64,000 nucleotides of DNA, taken from NCBI GenBank assembly GCA_943736015.1, contig OX031060.1:9313501-9377500 (forward strand). The letters run 5' to 3'. Made by a program: the position numbers and the translations under genes. This DNA comes from Tridacna crocea. Its lineage: Eukaryota > Mollusca > Bivalvia > Cardiida > Cardiidae. Position 1 is the stretch's first letter, and each line of letters opens with the position of its first letter. Below the pieces are notes generated by a model that saw only the letters and a program-made list of their open reading frames with translations, was not told where the DNA came from and searched no databases. This document shows positions 11,684-23,400 of the stretch, piece after piece.

Positions 11684-11925
11684 TTTAGATCAAGATCAGA
11701 CTATATAAAAGTTGCAGTTTGACCTATCCTCTATAAAATACACTTGGCCTGTCTTTTCTTTGTGTAGCTATTGTAGATCAAAATCGGTCCGCATATAAGA
11801 TGCAGTCTGATCTTCGATCTAGACTGTCCACTTTGCCTGGAATTTTTTGTGGCAAGTGTAGATTAAGATCAGGCTGCATGAAAGATGCAGTCTGATCTTT
11901 GATCTACATTGTCAACTTTCCTAAG
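11684..11925. repeat. Tandem palindromic repeats of the GATCAAGATCAGACTGCA family
   Basis: Three successive imperfect units. Each has GTAGATCAAGATCAGACT-type sequence followed after a short loop by its complement (GATGCAGTCTGATCTTTGAT). The last unit, about 11,857-11,915, is the best preserved. Single relatives occur at 5462-5505, 9463-9515, 10,137-10,185, 15,117-15,165, 43,222-43,325, 49,043-49,150 and 52,005-52,055. Confidence 0.65.
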
Positions 11926-12114
11926 ACATTATAGACAAGGGGCTATCTTGAAATTGCTTAAGTTCCCAAGGTTTGATCTCTGGAACAAAAAAGCCTATTG
12001 AGGTTATTTGATGCTCAAATTGGTGAAATAGTCACTACATAGTGGTAATTTGGTTGGTTTATGAAATTCAAAAGCCATATATCTTTTCATAAAAAAGTAG
12101 ATTTTTTTTTTATT

Positions 12115-14035
12115 AGCTCATCTGAGCACGAAGTGCTCATGGTGAGCTTTTGTGATCGCCCAATGTCCGTCGTGCGTCGTCCACAATTTCTTTAAACATC
12201 TTCTCCTCCTAAACCCCTGGGCCAATCTTGATGAAACTTGGCAGGGATGTTCCTTGGGTGAAGCTCTACCAAAGTTGTCCAAGAGATTGAATTCCACCCA
12301 TAATTCTGGTTGCCATGGCAACCAAAAGGAAAAAATAGCAAAATCTTTGAAAATCTTCTTCTCTGAAACTAGAAGGCGTAGAGCTTACATATATGGTATG
12401 TAGCATCTCCTAGTGGACCTCTACCAAGGTTGTTCATATGATGTCCCTAGGGTCAAAACTGGCCCCGCCCCGGGGGTCACAAGTTTGAAACAGGAACAAA
12501 GAAGGAAAACTTAAAAATTCTTCTCTGAAACTAGAAGGTGCAGGGCTTTGATATTTGGTATGCAGCATCTCCTAGTGGACCTCTACCAAGATTGTTCATA
12601 TGATGTCCCTGGGGTCAAAACTGGCCCCACCCAGGGCTCACAATTATGAAACATAGGAACACAGAAGGAAAACTTTGAAATTCTTCTTCTCTGAAACTAG
12701 AATATGTAGAGCTTTGATATTTGGTATGTAGCATCTCCTAGTGGACCTCTACCAAGATTGTTCATATGATGTCCCTTGGGTCAAAACTGGCCCCGCCCCG
12801 GGGGTCACAATTTTGAAACATAGGAACAAAGAAGGAAAACTTTAAAATTCTTCTTCTCTGAAACTAGATGGTGCAGGGCTTTGATATTTGGTATGTAGCA
12901 TCTCCTAGTGGACTTTTACCAAGATTGATCATATGATGTCCCTTGGGTCAAAACTGGCCCTGTCCCGGGAGTCACAATTTTGAAACATAGGAACACAGAA
13001 GGAAAACTTTGAAATTCTTCTTCTCTGAAACTAGAATATGTAGAGCTTTGATATTTGGTATGTAGCATCTCCTAGTGGACCTCTACCAAGATTGTTCATA
13101 TGATGTCCCTGGGGTCAAAACTGGCCCCGCCCCGGGGGTCACAATTTTGAAACATAGGAACAAAGAAGGAAAACTTTAAAATTCTTCTTCTCTGAAACTA
13201 GATGGTGCAGAGCTTTGATATTTGGTATATAGCATCTCCTAGTGGACTTTTACCAAGATTGATCATATGATGTCCCTTGGGTCAAAACTGGCCCTGTCCC
13301 GGGGTTCACAATTTTGAAATATAGGAACAAAGAAGGAAAACTTCAAAATTATACTTCTCTGAAACTAGAAGGTTCAGGACTTTGATATTTGGTATGTAGC
13401 ATCTCCTAGTGGACCTCTACCAAGATTGTTCATATGATGTCCCTTGGGTCAAAACTGGCCCCACCCCGGGGGTCACAAGTTTAATACATAGAAATAAAGA
13501 AGGAAAAATTGAAAATTTTTCTTCTCTGAAACTAGAATATGTAGAGCTTTTATATTTGGTAAGTAGGATCTCCTAGTGGACTTCTACAATGTTTGTTCAT
13601 ATGATGCCCCTGGCTCAAAACTTGCCCTGCCCCATGGGTCACAAGTTCGAAACATAGGAACAAAGAAGGAAAATGTAAATATTATTCTTCTCTGAAACTA
13701 GAAGGCATAGAGCTTTGATATTTGGTATGTAGCATCTTTTAGTGGGCTTCTCCAAAGTTTCTTCATACGATGCCCCTGGGGTCTAAACTTGCCCTGCCCA
13801 GGGGTCACAAGTTCGAAACATATGAACAAAGAAGGAAAACTTTAAAATTCTACTTCTCTGAAACTAGAAGGTATAGAGCTTTGATATTTTTTAAGTAGCA
13901 TCTCCTAGTGTACCTCTAGCAAGTTTTTTTCTTAGGATGCCCCTGGGGTCAAAATTGGCCCTGCCCAGGGGTCACAAGTTAGATTTTACAGCTTAGTACT
14001 CAGGTGAGCGATATAGGACCATCATGGTCCTCTTG
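12115..14035 (+). mobile_element. Large non-autonomous element with ~166-bp internal tandem repeats (pearl/Helentron-like)
   Basis: Starts AGCTCATCTGAGCACGAAGT and ends CTCAGGTGAGCGATATAGGA plus a hairpin (AGGACCAT-C-ATGGTCCT) and CTTGTTTT. The ends GCTCATCTGAG and CTCAGGTGAGC form an 11-bp inverted repeat with one mismatch. Between them are about ten units of ~166 bp, each with TCTGAAACTAGAA (near 12,362, 12,524, 12,690, 12,857, 13,024, 13,190, 13,355, 13,524, 13,689 and 13,858) and CATCTCCTAGTGGAC. A core of ~160-bp tandem repeats with a near-3' hairpin is the known plan of bivalve pearl elements and Helentron-associated elements; the assignment is by layout only. Short open frames at its left end are incidental. 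Confidence 0.75.
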
Positions 14036-14052
14036 TTTTTATTTTTCTTATT

Positions 14053-14227
14053 TTAACCCTTTACCCAACAGGTCCATGTTTGTTTTTGTGATCCTCTGGG
14101 AAAGAAGCTGTTGACAATGTTGTGGAAAAAGGAGATCATGTTTTTAAAGAGCATTTTCTCCTGTTCCTACCATTATTTCTATCCTTTCAATGACAGCTGG
14201 AATTGTTTGGGTGATAACTGATTTGTT
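14053..14227 (-). mobile_element. Decayed, shortened TTAA MITE
   Basis: Begins TTAACCCTTTACCCAACAGG. The palindrome centre AAGAGCATTTTCTCCTGTTC is recognisable; the far half ends abruptly at the TTAA of the next copy. Confidence 0.55.
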
Positions 14228-14455
14228 TTAACCCATTACCACACAATCCCTACTTTTGACGACCTTGAGAAAGAAGCCTTTAGAAAACATGGTTGGAAAA
14301 GGAGAAAATGCTGGTAACCAGCATTTTCTCCTTTTCCCACAATGTTTTCTACCACTCCGAGACCAAATTTTAATTTTTCAGTCACCTTTATTTTGTCGTC
14401 TGCAAATACTTTCAATTTGGACCAGTCTAGAATTTCTTACGTGGTAAAGAGTTTA
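14228..14455 (-). mobile_element. TTAA palindromic MITE, full copy
   Basis: 228 bp from TTAACCCATTACCACACAAT to CGTGGTAAAGAGTTTA; hairpin near perfect. Its right terminal TTTA is shared with the next copy, which lies in the opposite orientation. Confidence 0.85.
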
Positions 14456-14672
14456 CTCTTTACCACATAAGAAAATTTTAGACTAGTCGAGATTGATTGC
14501 ATTTGCAGACAACAAATGTAACTGAAAAATTGAAATTTGTTTTAGGGAGGGTAGAAAGCATTGCGGGAAAAGGAGAAAATGCTGATTACAAGGATTTTCT
14601 ATTTTTCCCAAAGTGTTTTCAAAAGGCCTCTTTCTCAGGGTTAAAAGAAGGGCATATGTGGTAAAGAGTTTA
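14452..14672 (+). mobile_element. TTAA palindromic MITE, abutting copy
   Basis: Starts TTTACTCTTTACCACATAAG directly on the end of the previous copy and ends GTGGTAAAGAGTTTA. The right arm carries several substitutions (ATTTTCTATTTTTCCCAAAG). Confidence 0.8.
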
Positions 14673-14695
14673 TGCAATTACCCTCTGTGCGGACT

Positions 14696-14923
14696 AGTCT
14701 GGCTCACAAAACAACCAAGTTTAGACAAGTCCAAAATTAAAGAATAAGCATACAGCCAATTAAATGAGACTCAAAAATTGAAAGTTATTCTGGAAGGGTA
14801 GGAGAAATTGTGGGAAAATGAGAAAATGCTGGTTACTAGCAATTTCTCCTTTTCCCACTGAGTTTTTGAAAAACTGTCTTTCTAGGGGTTGGTCAAAGTC
14901 TGGATTGTGTGGTAAAGGGTTAA
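14696..14923 (+). mobile_element. TTAA palindromic MITE, left end diverged
   Basis: Hairpin (AATTGTGGGAAAATGAG / CTCCTTTTCCCACTGAG) and right end GTGTGGTAAAGGGTTAA are clear; the first ~30 bp are diverged. Confidence 0.7.
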
Positions 14924-15280
14924 GATGCATTGTAGATGCTTTGATTTTTTTTTTGCAAATAAAGTTTTTTGTAGAGCTTATGTTATTAATCAGCTAGAAA
15001 TCGGTTAAAATCATACTGCTTTTTTGCTAGTTTTGTTGTAGGATCTTAGAAAATAATAACAGCTTAAAACATAAAGTAGTGAGCAGATCTACCATTGCTT
15101 TTACTAACTGCTGAATAAGATCAGACTGCATTGAAACTGTAGACTAATCCTAGATCAACTTTCTCCAATATTTTTGTGAGATGTTCAAGCAAAAACATCA
15201 TTGAACCTACAAGACTTCATTTTAATCATAAAAATTCAGGCTTGTCCAAATTGAAAGCACCTTTTAAGACAACGAAATGC

Positions 15281-15412
15281 TTTACCCTTTACCATACAAT
15301 CTTGACTGAAATGACCCCGAAAACCTTGTGGGAAAAGGAGAAAATGCTGGTAACCAGCATTTTCCCCTTTTCCCACAAGATTTTCTACCATTTTACTCAT
15401 TACCAAACGGCA
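15281..15412 (-). mobile_element. TTAA MITE half joined to another end
   Basis: Starts TTTACCCTTTACCATACAAT and has an intact hairpin, but after TTTTCTACCATTTT it continues directly into CTCATTACCAAACGGC, the left terminus of another copy. A rearranged or nested pair. A run of 20 C follows at 15,445-15,464. Confidence 0.6.
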
Positions 15413-15582
15413 AAATAGCCCCTCTGATAACTGTCTTCTTCTCACCCCCCCCCCCCCCCCCCCCAATATAATGTTAATTTAGCTTTAGCTCATAGTGTAA
15501 ATGATGTGAAATATTTTTTTTAGCATAGAAATACATAAAAGAAAAACATCCTTATTGCTCTGTTTTCTACATAATATATAGA

Positions 15583-15742
15583 GGATATTTGTTTTTTCTG
15601 GCGAAAGATCAAAATTTATTTCATTGAATGAACATGATCGGTAATATTTTCATGAGTGGTGTAGCCACAAGTGAAAATATTACCGATGGTGTTCATGAGA
15701 TTAAATAAATTTTGATTTTTCACCTAAAAAAAACAAATATTC
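15583..15742. repeat. Foldback repeat, ~75-bp arms
   Basis: Left arm holds TTTGTTTTTTCTGGCGAAAG, AAAATTTATTTCATTGAA and CGGTAATATTTTCATGAG. The right arm holds the complements in reverse order (GTGAAAATATTACCGATG, AATAAATTTTGATTTTTC, AACAAATATT), around a GTGGTGTAGCCAC centre near 15,662. Pairing is about four in five. AAGCATGAAATAG at 16,013 and its complement near 15,747 suggest a further inverted pair to the right. Confidence 0.6.
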
Positions 15743-16190
15743 TATCTATTTCATGCTTTTAACCCTGTCTAGGAGGAGCTTTATAAAAATCTAGTACAAT
15801 TCTTTTCAGTTATTCCCTGTGGCGTACCCCCTTCGCATAGCAACGCATTGCAATATTATGTCAAGTGCAAGAAATGTAAGGTAAATGACATCATATTTCC
15901 ACATGCATTTTAACTAGGTAACTAGAATATAAAAATTGGTATTTTTACTGGTCGTTCCCACGGAATATCAAAAAATATTTTCACTGATACTTCTTGATAT
16001 TCTACAGGAAAGCATGAAATAGTTTGTACTTCTTTTTATGTTCTTTATATATGTAAATGGGTTGTCAGAAGCAGTAGTAGTAGTATTCCAGAGACATTAT
16101 CATCATTTTTTATGTCACTGACACACATCAAAAAGGAGTTTTTTTGCCAGTATTTCTTGTTCTTTGGTTTGAGAAGTTTGTAACCTGTTA

Positions 16191-16492
16191 TAGCTCTTTA
16201 CCAAACAAACCTGTGTTTTGATATCATAAAAGAAAATGATGAAATACTGGTAAACAGTATCTATTGCATTTTCCTGCAGTCTTTCATATCCGTTGAAAGA
16301 CCCATATTGTACCGTGGTTTCATCATCTTTGCAAACCAAGATGACAGTCACTACCTAGATCCAACAAGTTCCATGTTGTGGTTGTCCCCCTCTTGGCTTG
16401 CATTGATGCCATTTTTGCCTAATTTGATTTATTGTTGGCAAACTTTCGAAGTTGGAATTGGTCTAGAATTTTGTTGTATGGTAAAGAGTTAA
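16191..16492 (-). mobile_element. Decayed, enlarged TTAA MITE
   Basis: Left end AGCTCTTTACCAAACAAACC, palindrome remnant TGATGAAATACTGGTAAACA, and right end TTTGTTGTATGGTAAAGAGTTAA. About 75 bp longer than the family, with unrelated sequence in the right half. Confidence 0.5.
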
Positions 16493-16667
16493 GACAAAAA
16501 AAATGTGTTGTGAGTTACCATTGTACAGAATGAATATGACATTAAAAAGCATTGAAACCAGATCTTTGGCCTTACTGTTGTGTTTAAAATAACAATTGAT
16601 CCATCCCTTACAATAAGGTGGTTTATATAACTTGAAACTGTAGGTGATGTATACATATCTTCAGTTA

Positions 16668-16724
16668 CTTCTAAAACCTTGTAACTACAGCTTGTTACAA
16701 GCTGTAGTTACAAGGTTTTTGAAG
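16668..16724. repeat. Palindrome with ~27-bp arms
   Basis: CTTCTAAAACCTTGTAACTA on the left pairs with TAGTTACAAGGTTTTTGAAG on the right around a TTA loop near 16,694-16,697. There is one mismatch in 27 pairs, and pairing continues outward after a one-base bulge. No relative was noticed elsewhere in the window. Confidence 0.7.
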
Positions 16725-16784
16725 TAAACAGACAATATGCAGAATCGGCTTTTTTAGTGCTACTGTCTGTTTGGGGGAATTTCA

Positions 16785-17208
16785 TCAAAGGAAGAAATAA
16801 TTAAAAATATCATGGGAAAAGGAAATAATATTGATCATTACAACTCCTTTTCATATGCCCGAAGGGTCGTATCATGTTATGGCCCCAGTCATCAGGCTGT
16901 CCGTCCACCAGTTAGCAACTTCTTTTGTGAGCAACTCCTCCTATTGTCATTTGAATAAGTCCAAAACTTACCACAATGAATCTATACGATATGTAGTTTT
17001 TCATTTAACTCTTGAAATTTGTATCTCATTAGGCGTTCTCAATTTTAACCCATTTTACTTTCGAAACCCTTCAGGCATATGCGAAGTTCTTGCTACTGTG
17101 ATCTGTTGATATCAGTTCATAAACATCATTCTGTTAAACTATGATTTATTTGTTGTCTGCAAATACTGTGAATTTGCACGAGTCTGGTGTCTGAAAAAGA
17201 TTAACCCT
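16785..17208 (-). mobile_element. TTAA MITE relic interrupted by another element
   Basis: Left part AAATATCATGGGAAAAGGAA breaks at 16,851 in the right arm (CTCCTTTT). After the inserted element the MITE's right-hand segment resumes (TTTATTTGTTGTCTGCAAAT, near 17,140) and ends around GAAAAAGATTAACCC. Confidence 0.45.
16852..17081. mobile_element. 230-bp element with 16-bp terminal inverted repeats
   Basis: Left terminus CATATGCCCGAAGGGT and right terminus ACCCTTCAGGCATATG are inverted repeats with one mismatch. The interior (CTGTCCGTCCACCAGTTAGC, TTTTGTGAGCAACTCCTCCT) has the look of a common molluscan repeat. No coding capacity is supported: the 92-codon frame across it has no recognisable features. 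It appears to have inserted in an old TTAA MITE. Confidence 0.6.
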
Positions 17209-17401
17209 CTATCTCGCAGCCATTGTGACCCTTCTGTTTTACAACCAAGAGGAAAGAAACTTTTGAAAGATTGTCAGTTTGTATTGTGTTCATGCCGTTT
17301 TCAGTTCTTTACACTTTGCACTTTATTCTTCCAAAGCCACTAGGTGCTTTCCCACATAACCATCATGGAAACAAATTGTGCTAGTCACAATGACTATCAT
17401 A

Positions 17402-20400
17402 ATGGCTCTGATCATAGATAGGGCTCTGATCATGGATAGGTGCTCTGACCTTGGATAGTTGCTCTGATCATAGATAGGTGCTCTAACCATGGATAGGTGC
17501 TCTGATTATGGATAGGTGCTCTTACCATGGATAGGTGCTCTGATTATGGATTAGGTGCTCTGACCATGGATAGGTGCTCTGATTATGGATTAGGTGCTCT
17601 GATTATGGATTAGGTGCTCTTACCATGGATAGGTGCTCTGATTATGGATAGGTGCTCTGATTATGGATTAGGTGCTCTAACCATGGATAGGTGCTCTGAT
17701 TATGGATTAGGTGCTCTAACCATGGATAGGTGCTCTGATTATGGATAAGGTGCTCTGACCATGGATAGGTGCTCTGATTATGGATAAGGTGCTCTGATTA
17801 TGGATAGGTGCTCTGATTATGGATAGGTGCTCTGACCATGGATAGGTGCTCTGGTTATGGATAGGTGCTCTAACCATGGATAGATACTCTGACCATGGAT
17901 AGGTGCTCTGGTTATGGATAGGGCTCTGACCATGCAGAGGTGCTCTGACCATGGATAGGTGCTCTGATCATAGATTAGGTGCTCTGACCAAGGGTAGGTG
18001 CTCTGACAATGGGTAGGGGCTCTGATCATGGGTAGGTGCTCTGACCTTGGATAGGTGCTCTGATCATAGATAGGTGCTCTAACCATGGATAGGTGCTCTG
18101 ATTATGTATAGGTGCTCTAACCATGGATAGGTGCTCTGATTATGGATAGGTGCTCTAACCATGGATAGGGAATCTGACCATGGATAGGTGCTCTGATTAT
18201 GGATAAGGATTCTAACCATGGATAGGGACACTGACCTTGGATAGGTGCTCTGATTATGGATAGGTGCTCTAACCATGGATAGATACTCTGACCATGGATA
18301 GGTGCGCTGGTTATGGATAGGGCTCTGACCATGCAGAGGTGCTCTGACCATGGATAGGTGCTCTGATCATGGATTAGGTGCTCTGACCATGGGTAGGTGC
18401 TCTGATCATGGGTAGGGGCTCTGATCATGGATAGGTGCTCTGACCAAGGATAAGGTGCTCTGACCATGGAAGGGTGCTCTGATCATGGATAGGGGCTCTG
18501 ACCATAGATATGCGCTCTGACCATGGATAGGGACTGACCATGGACAGGTGCTCTGACCATTGATAGTGGCTCTGATCACGGATAGGGACTCTGACCATGG
18601 ACAGGTGCTCTGACAATGGGTAGGGGCTCAGATCATGGATAGGTGCTCTGACCAAGGATAAGGTGCTCTGATGATGGATAATGACTGACCATGGATTATG
18701 GGCTCTGACCATGGATGTGTTCTCTGACCATGGACAGGTGCTCTGACCATGGATAGGTACTCTTACCATGGCTTGGTGCTCCGATAATAGATAGGGAATC
18801 TAACCATAAACAGGTGCTCTGACCATGGATAGTTGCTCTGACCATGGATAGTTGCTCTGACCATGGATAGGTGCTCTGATCATTGATAGTGCTCTGACCA
18901 TAGATTATGGGTTCTGACCATGGATATGTGCTCTGACCATGGAGTAGATGCTCGGACCATGGATACGTGCTCTGGTTATGGATAGAGGCTCTGACCATAG
19001 GGGCTCTGATCATGGATAATGACTCTGACCATGGATAATGGGCTCTGACCATGGATATTTGCTCTGACCATGGATAGGTGCTCTGACCATGGATATGTGC
19101 TCTGATCATGGATAATGACTCTGACCATGGATTATGGGCTCTGACCATGGATGTGTGTGCTCTGACAATGGACAGGTGCTCTGACCATGGATAGGGACTC
19201 TGACCATGGATGTGTGTGCTCTGACAATGGACAGGTGCTCTGACCATGGATAGGGACTCTGACCAAGGATTGGTGCTTCGATCATGGATAGGGAATCTAA
19301 CCATAAACAGGTGCTCTGACCATGAATATGGGCTCTGACCATGGATATGTGCTCTGATCATGGATAATTACTCTGACCATGGATTATGGGCTCTGACCAT
19401 CGATGTGTGCTCTGACCATGGATAGTTGCTCTGACCATGGATAGGTGCTCTGATCATTGATAGAGCTCTGACCATAGAAAATGGGCTCCGACCATGGATA
19501 TGTGCTCTGACCATGGATAGGTGTTCTGAACATGGATAAGGGCTCTGACCATGAATAGGTGCTCTGATCAGGGTAATGACTATGACCATGGATTATGGGA
19601 TCTGACGATGGATATTGGCTCTGACCTTGGATAGGTGCTCTAATCATGGATAATGACTCTGACCATAGATTATGGGCTCTGACCATGGATATTTGCGCTG
19701 ATCAAAGATAGGGCTCTGAGATTGATAGGTGCTCTGTGCATGGAGTATGGGCTCTGACCATGGAAATGTGCTCTGACCATGGATAGGTGCTCTGATCATA
19801 GATAGGGCTCTGAACATGGATATGGGCTCTGCCCATGGATACGTGCTCTGACCATGGATTAGGTGCTCTAACCATGGATAGGTGCTCTGATCATAGAAAG
19901 GTGCTCTAATCATAGATAGGGCTCTGAACTTGGATATGGGCTCTGACCATGAATAGGTGCTCTGATCAGGGTAATGACTATGACCATGGATTATGGGATC
20001 TGACGATGGATATTGGCTCTGACCTTGGATAGGTGCTCTTATCATGGATAATGACTCTGACCATAGATTATGGGCTCTGACCATGGATATTTGCGCTGAT
20101 CAAAGATAGGGCTCTGAGATGGATAGGTGCTCTGTGCATGGAGTATGGGCTCTGACCATGGAAATGTGCTCTGACCATGGATAGGTGCTCTGATCATAGA
20201 TAGGGCTCTGAACATGGATATGGGCTCTGCCCATGGATACGTGCTCTGACCATGGATTAGGTGCTCTAACCATGGATAGGTGCTCTGATCATAGAAAGGT
20301 GCTCTAATCATAGATAGGGCTCTGAACTTGGATATGGGCTCTGACCATGAATAGGTGCTCTGATCAGGGTAATGACTATGACCATGGATTATGGGATCTG

Positions 20401-23400
20401 ACGATGGATATTGGCTCTGACCTTGGATAGGTGCTCTAATCATGGATAATGACTCTGACCATAGATTATGGGCTCTGACCATGGATATTTGCGCTGATCA
20501 AAGATAGGGCTCTAAGATGGATAGGTGCTCTGTGCATGGAGTATGGGCTCTGACCATGGATATGTGCTCTGACCATGGATAGGTGCTCTGATCATAGATA
20601 GGGCTCTGAACATGGATATGGGCTCTGCCCATGGATACGTGCTCTGACCATGGATTAGGTGCTCTAACCATGGATAGGTGCTCTGATCATAGACAGGTGC
20701 TCTAATCATAGATAGGGCTCTGAACTTGGATATGGGCTCTGATCATGGATAGGTGCTCTAATCATGGATAATGACTCTGACCATGGATTATGGGCTCTGA
20801 CCATGGATATTTGCGCTGATCAAAGATAGGGCTCTGAGATGGATAGGTGCTCTGTGCATGGGTTATGGGCTCTGACCGTGGATATTTGCTCTGACCGTGG
20901 ATAGGTGCTCTGATCATAGATAGGGCTCTGAACATGGATATGGGCTCTGCCCATGGATACGTGCTCTGACCATGAATTAGGTGCTCTAACCATGGATAGG
21001 TGCTCTGATCATAGAAAGGTGCTCTGATCATAGATAGGGCTCTGAACATGGATATGGGCTCTGATCATGGATAGGTGCTCTGATCATGGATAATGACTCT
21101 GACCATGGATAGGTGCTCTGACCATGCATTAGGTGCTCTGACCATGGATAGGTGCTCTGATTATGGATAGGGGCTCTGACTATTGAAAGGTGCTCTGATC
21201 ATGGATAATGTGCCTGACCATGGATTATGGGCTCTGACTAGGATATTTGCTCTGATCAAAGATAGGGCTCTGACCATGCATATGGTCTCTGACCATGGAT
21301 AGGTGCTCTGATCATGGAAAATGACTCTGATCATGGATTATGGGCTCTTACCATGGATATTTGCTCTGATCAAAGATAGGGCTCTGGCCATGGATAGGTG
21401 CTCTGTGCATGGATAGGGGCTCTGACCATGGATTGGTGCTCTGATCAGGGTAATGACTCTGACCACCGATTATGGGCTCTGACGATGGATAATGGCTCTG
21501 ACCATGGATAGGTGCTCTAATTATAGACAGGGCTCAGACCATGGATATGGGGTCTGACCATGGATAGGTGCTCCGATCATGGATAATGACTCTGACCATG
21601 GATAGGTGCTCTGACCATGGATTAGGTGCTCGGATCATGGATACGTGCTCTGATTATAGATAGAGGCTCTGACCATAAATAGGGGCTCTGACCATGGATA
21701 TTTGCTCTGACCATGGATAGGTGCTCTGATTATAGATAGGGCTCTGAACATGGATATGGGCTCTGACCATGGATTAGGTGCTCTGACCATGGATAGGGGC
21801 TCTGGCCATGGATAGGTGCTCTGACCATGGATAGGTGCTCTGATCATAGATAGAGCTATGAACATGGATATGGGCTCTGATCATAGATAGGTGCTCTGAT
21901 CATGGATAATGACTCTGTCCATGGATAGGTGCTCTGACCATGGATTAAGTGCTTTGATCTTTGATAGATGCTCTGATTATGGATAGGGGCGCTGACAATG
22001 GATAGATGCTGTGATCATGGATGAGTCTGACCATGGAATATGGGCTCTGACTAGGATATTTGCTCTGATCAAAGATAGGGCTCTGACCATGGATAGGGCC
22101 TCTGACCATGGATAGGTGCTCTGAGCATGGATAATGATTCTGACGATGGATTGGTGCACTGATGGATTAGGTGCTCTGACCAGAGATACGTGCTCTGATT
22201 ATGGATAGGGGCTCTTACCATGGATAGGTGCTAAGATCATAGATAAGGCTCTGACCATAGACATTTGCTCTGACCATGGATAGGTGCTCTGATCATAGAT
22301 AGGGCTCTGACTATGGATATGGGCTCTGACCATGGATAGGAGCTCTGATCATGGATAATGACTCTGACCATGGAAAGGTCCTCTGACCATGGATTAGGTG
22401 CTCTGACCATAGATATGTGCTCTGATTATGGATTGGGGCTCTGATCATAGATAAGTGCTCTGAGCAAAGATGGGTGCTCTGACCTACGATTATGGGCTCT
22501 GACCAAGTATATGTGCTCTGACCATGGATAGGTGCTCTGATCAAGGATAGGGCTTTGACCATGTATATGGGATCTGACCATGGATAGGTGATCTGACCAT
22601 GGATGAGTGCTCTGACCATGGATAAGGGCTCTGACCATGGATTAGGTGCTCTTACAATGGATAAGGGTCTTTGACATGGATAAGTTCCCTGACAATACAT
22701 ATGTGCTCTGACCATGGATTAGGTGCTCTGACCATGGATATGTGCTCTGATTATGGATTGGGGCTCTGATCATAGATAAGTGCTCTGAGCATGGATGGGT
22801 GCTCTGACCATGGATTATGGGCTCTGACCAAGGATATGTGCTCTGATTATGGATTGGGGCTCTGATCATAGATAAGTGCTCTGAGCATGGATGGGTGCTC
22901 TGACCATGGATTATGGGCTCTGACCAAGGATATGTGCTCTGATTATGGATTGGGGCTCTGATCATAGATAAGTGCTCTGAGCATGGATGGGTGCTCTGAC
23001 CATGGATTATGGGCTCTGACCAAGTATATGTGCTCTGACCATGGATAGGTGCTCTGATCAACGATAGGGCTTTGACCATGGATATGGGCTCTGACCATGG
23101 ATATGTGCTCTGATCAAGGATAGGGCTTTGACCATGGATAGGTGCTCTGACCATAGATAGGTGATCTGACCATGGATAGGGCTCTTCCCATGGATAGGTG
23201 CTCTGACCATGTTTAGGGGCTCTGACCATGGATTAGGTGCTCTAACAATGGATAAGGGTCTATGACATGGATAAGTTCTCTGACAATAGATATGTGCTCT
23301 GACCATGGATAGGTGCTCTAACCATGGATAGGGCTCTGTCCATGGATAGGTTCTCTGACCATGGATAGGGGCATTGACCATGGATTAGGTGCTTTGACCA

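Noticed and set aside
12152-12403. 83-codon frame at the start of the large bivalve repeat
   Set aside because: Lies in the conserved left end of a repeat; no domain, and an antisense frame of similar length overlaps it.
15445-15464. A functional G-quadruplex at the poly-C run
   Set aside because: A plain homopolymer next to rearranged MITE ends; possibly length-variable or a sequencing artefact.
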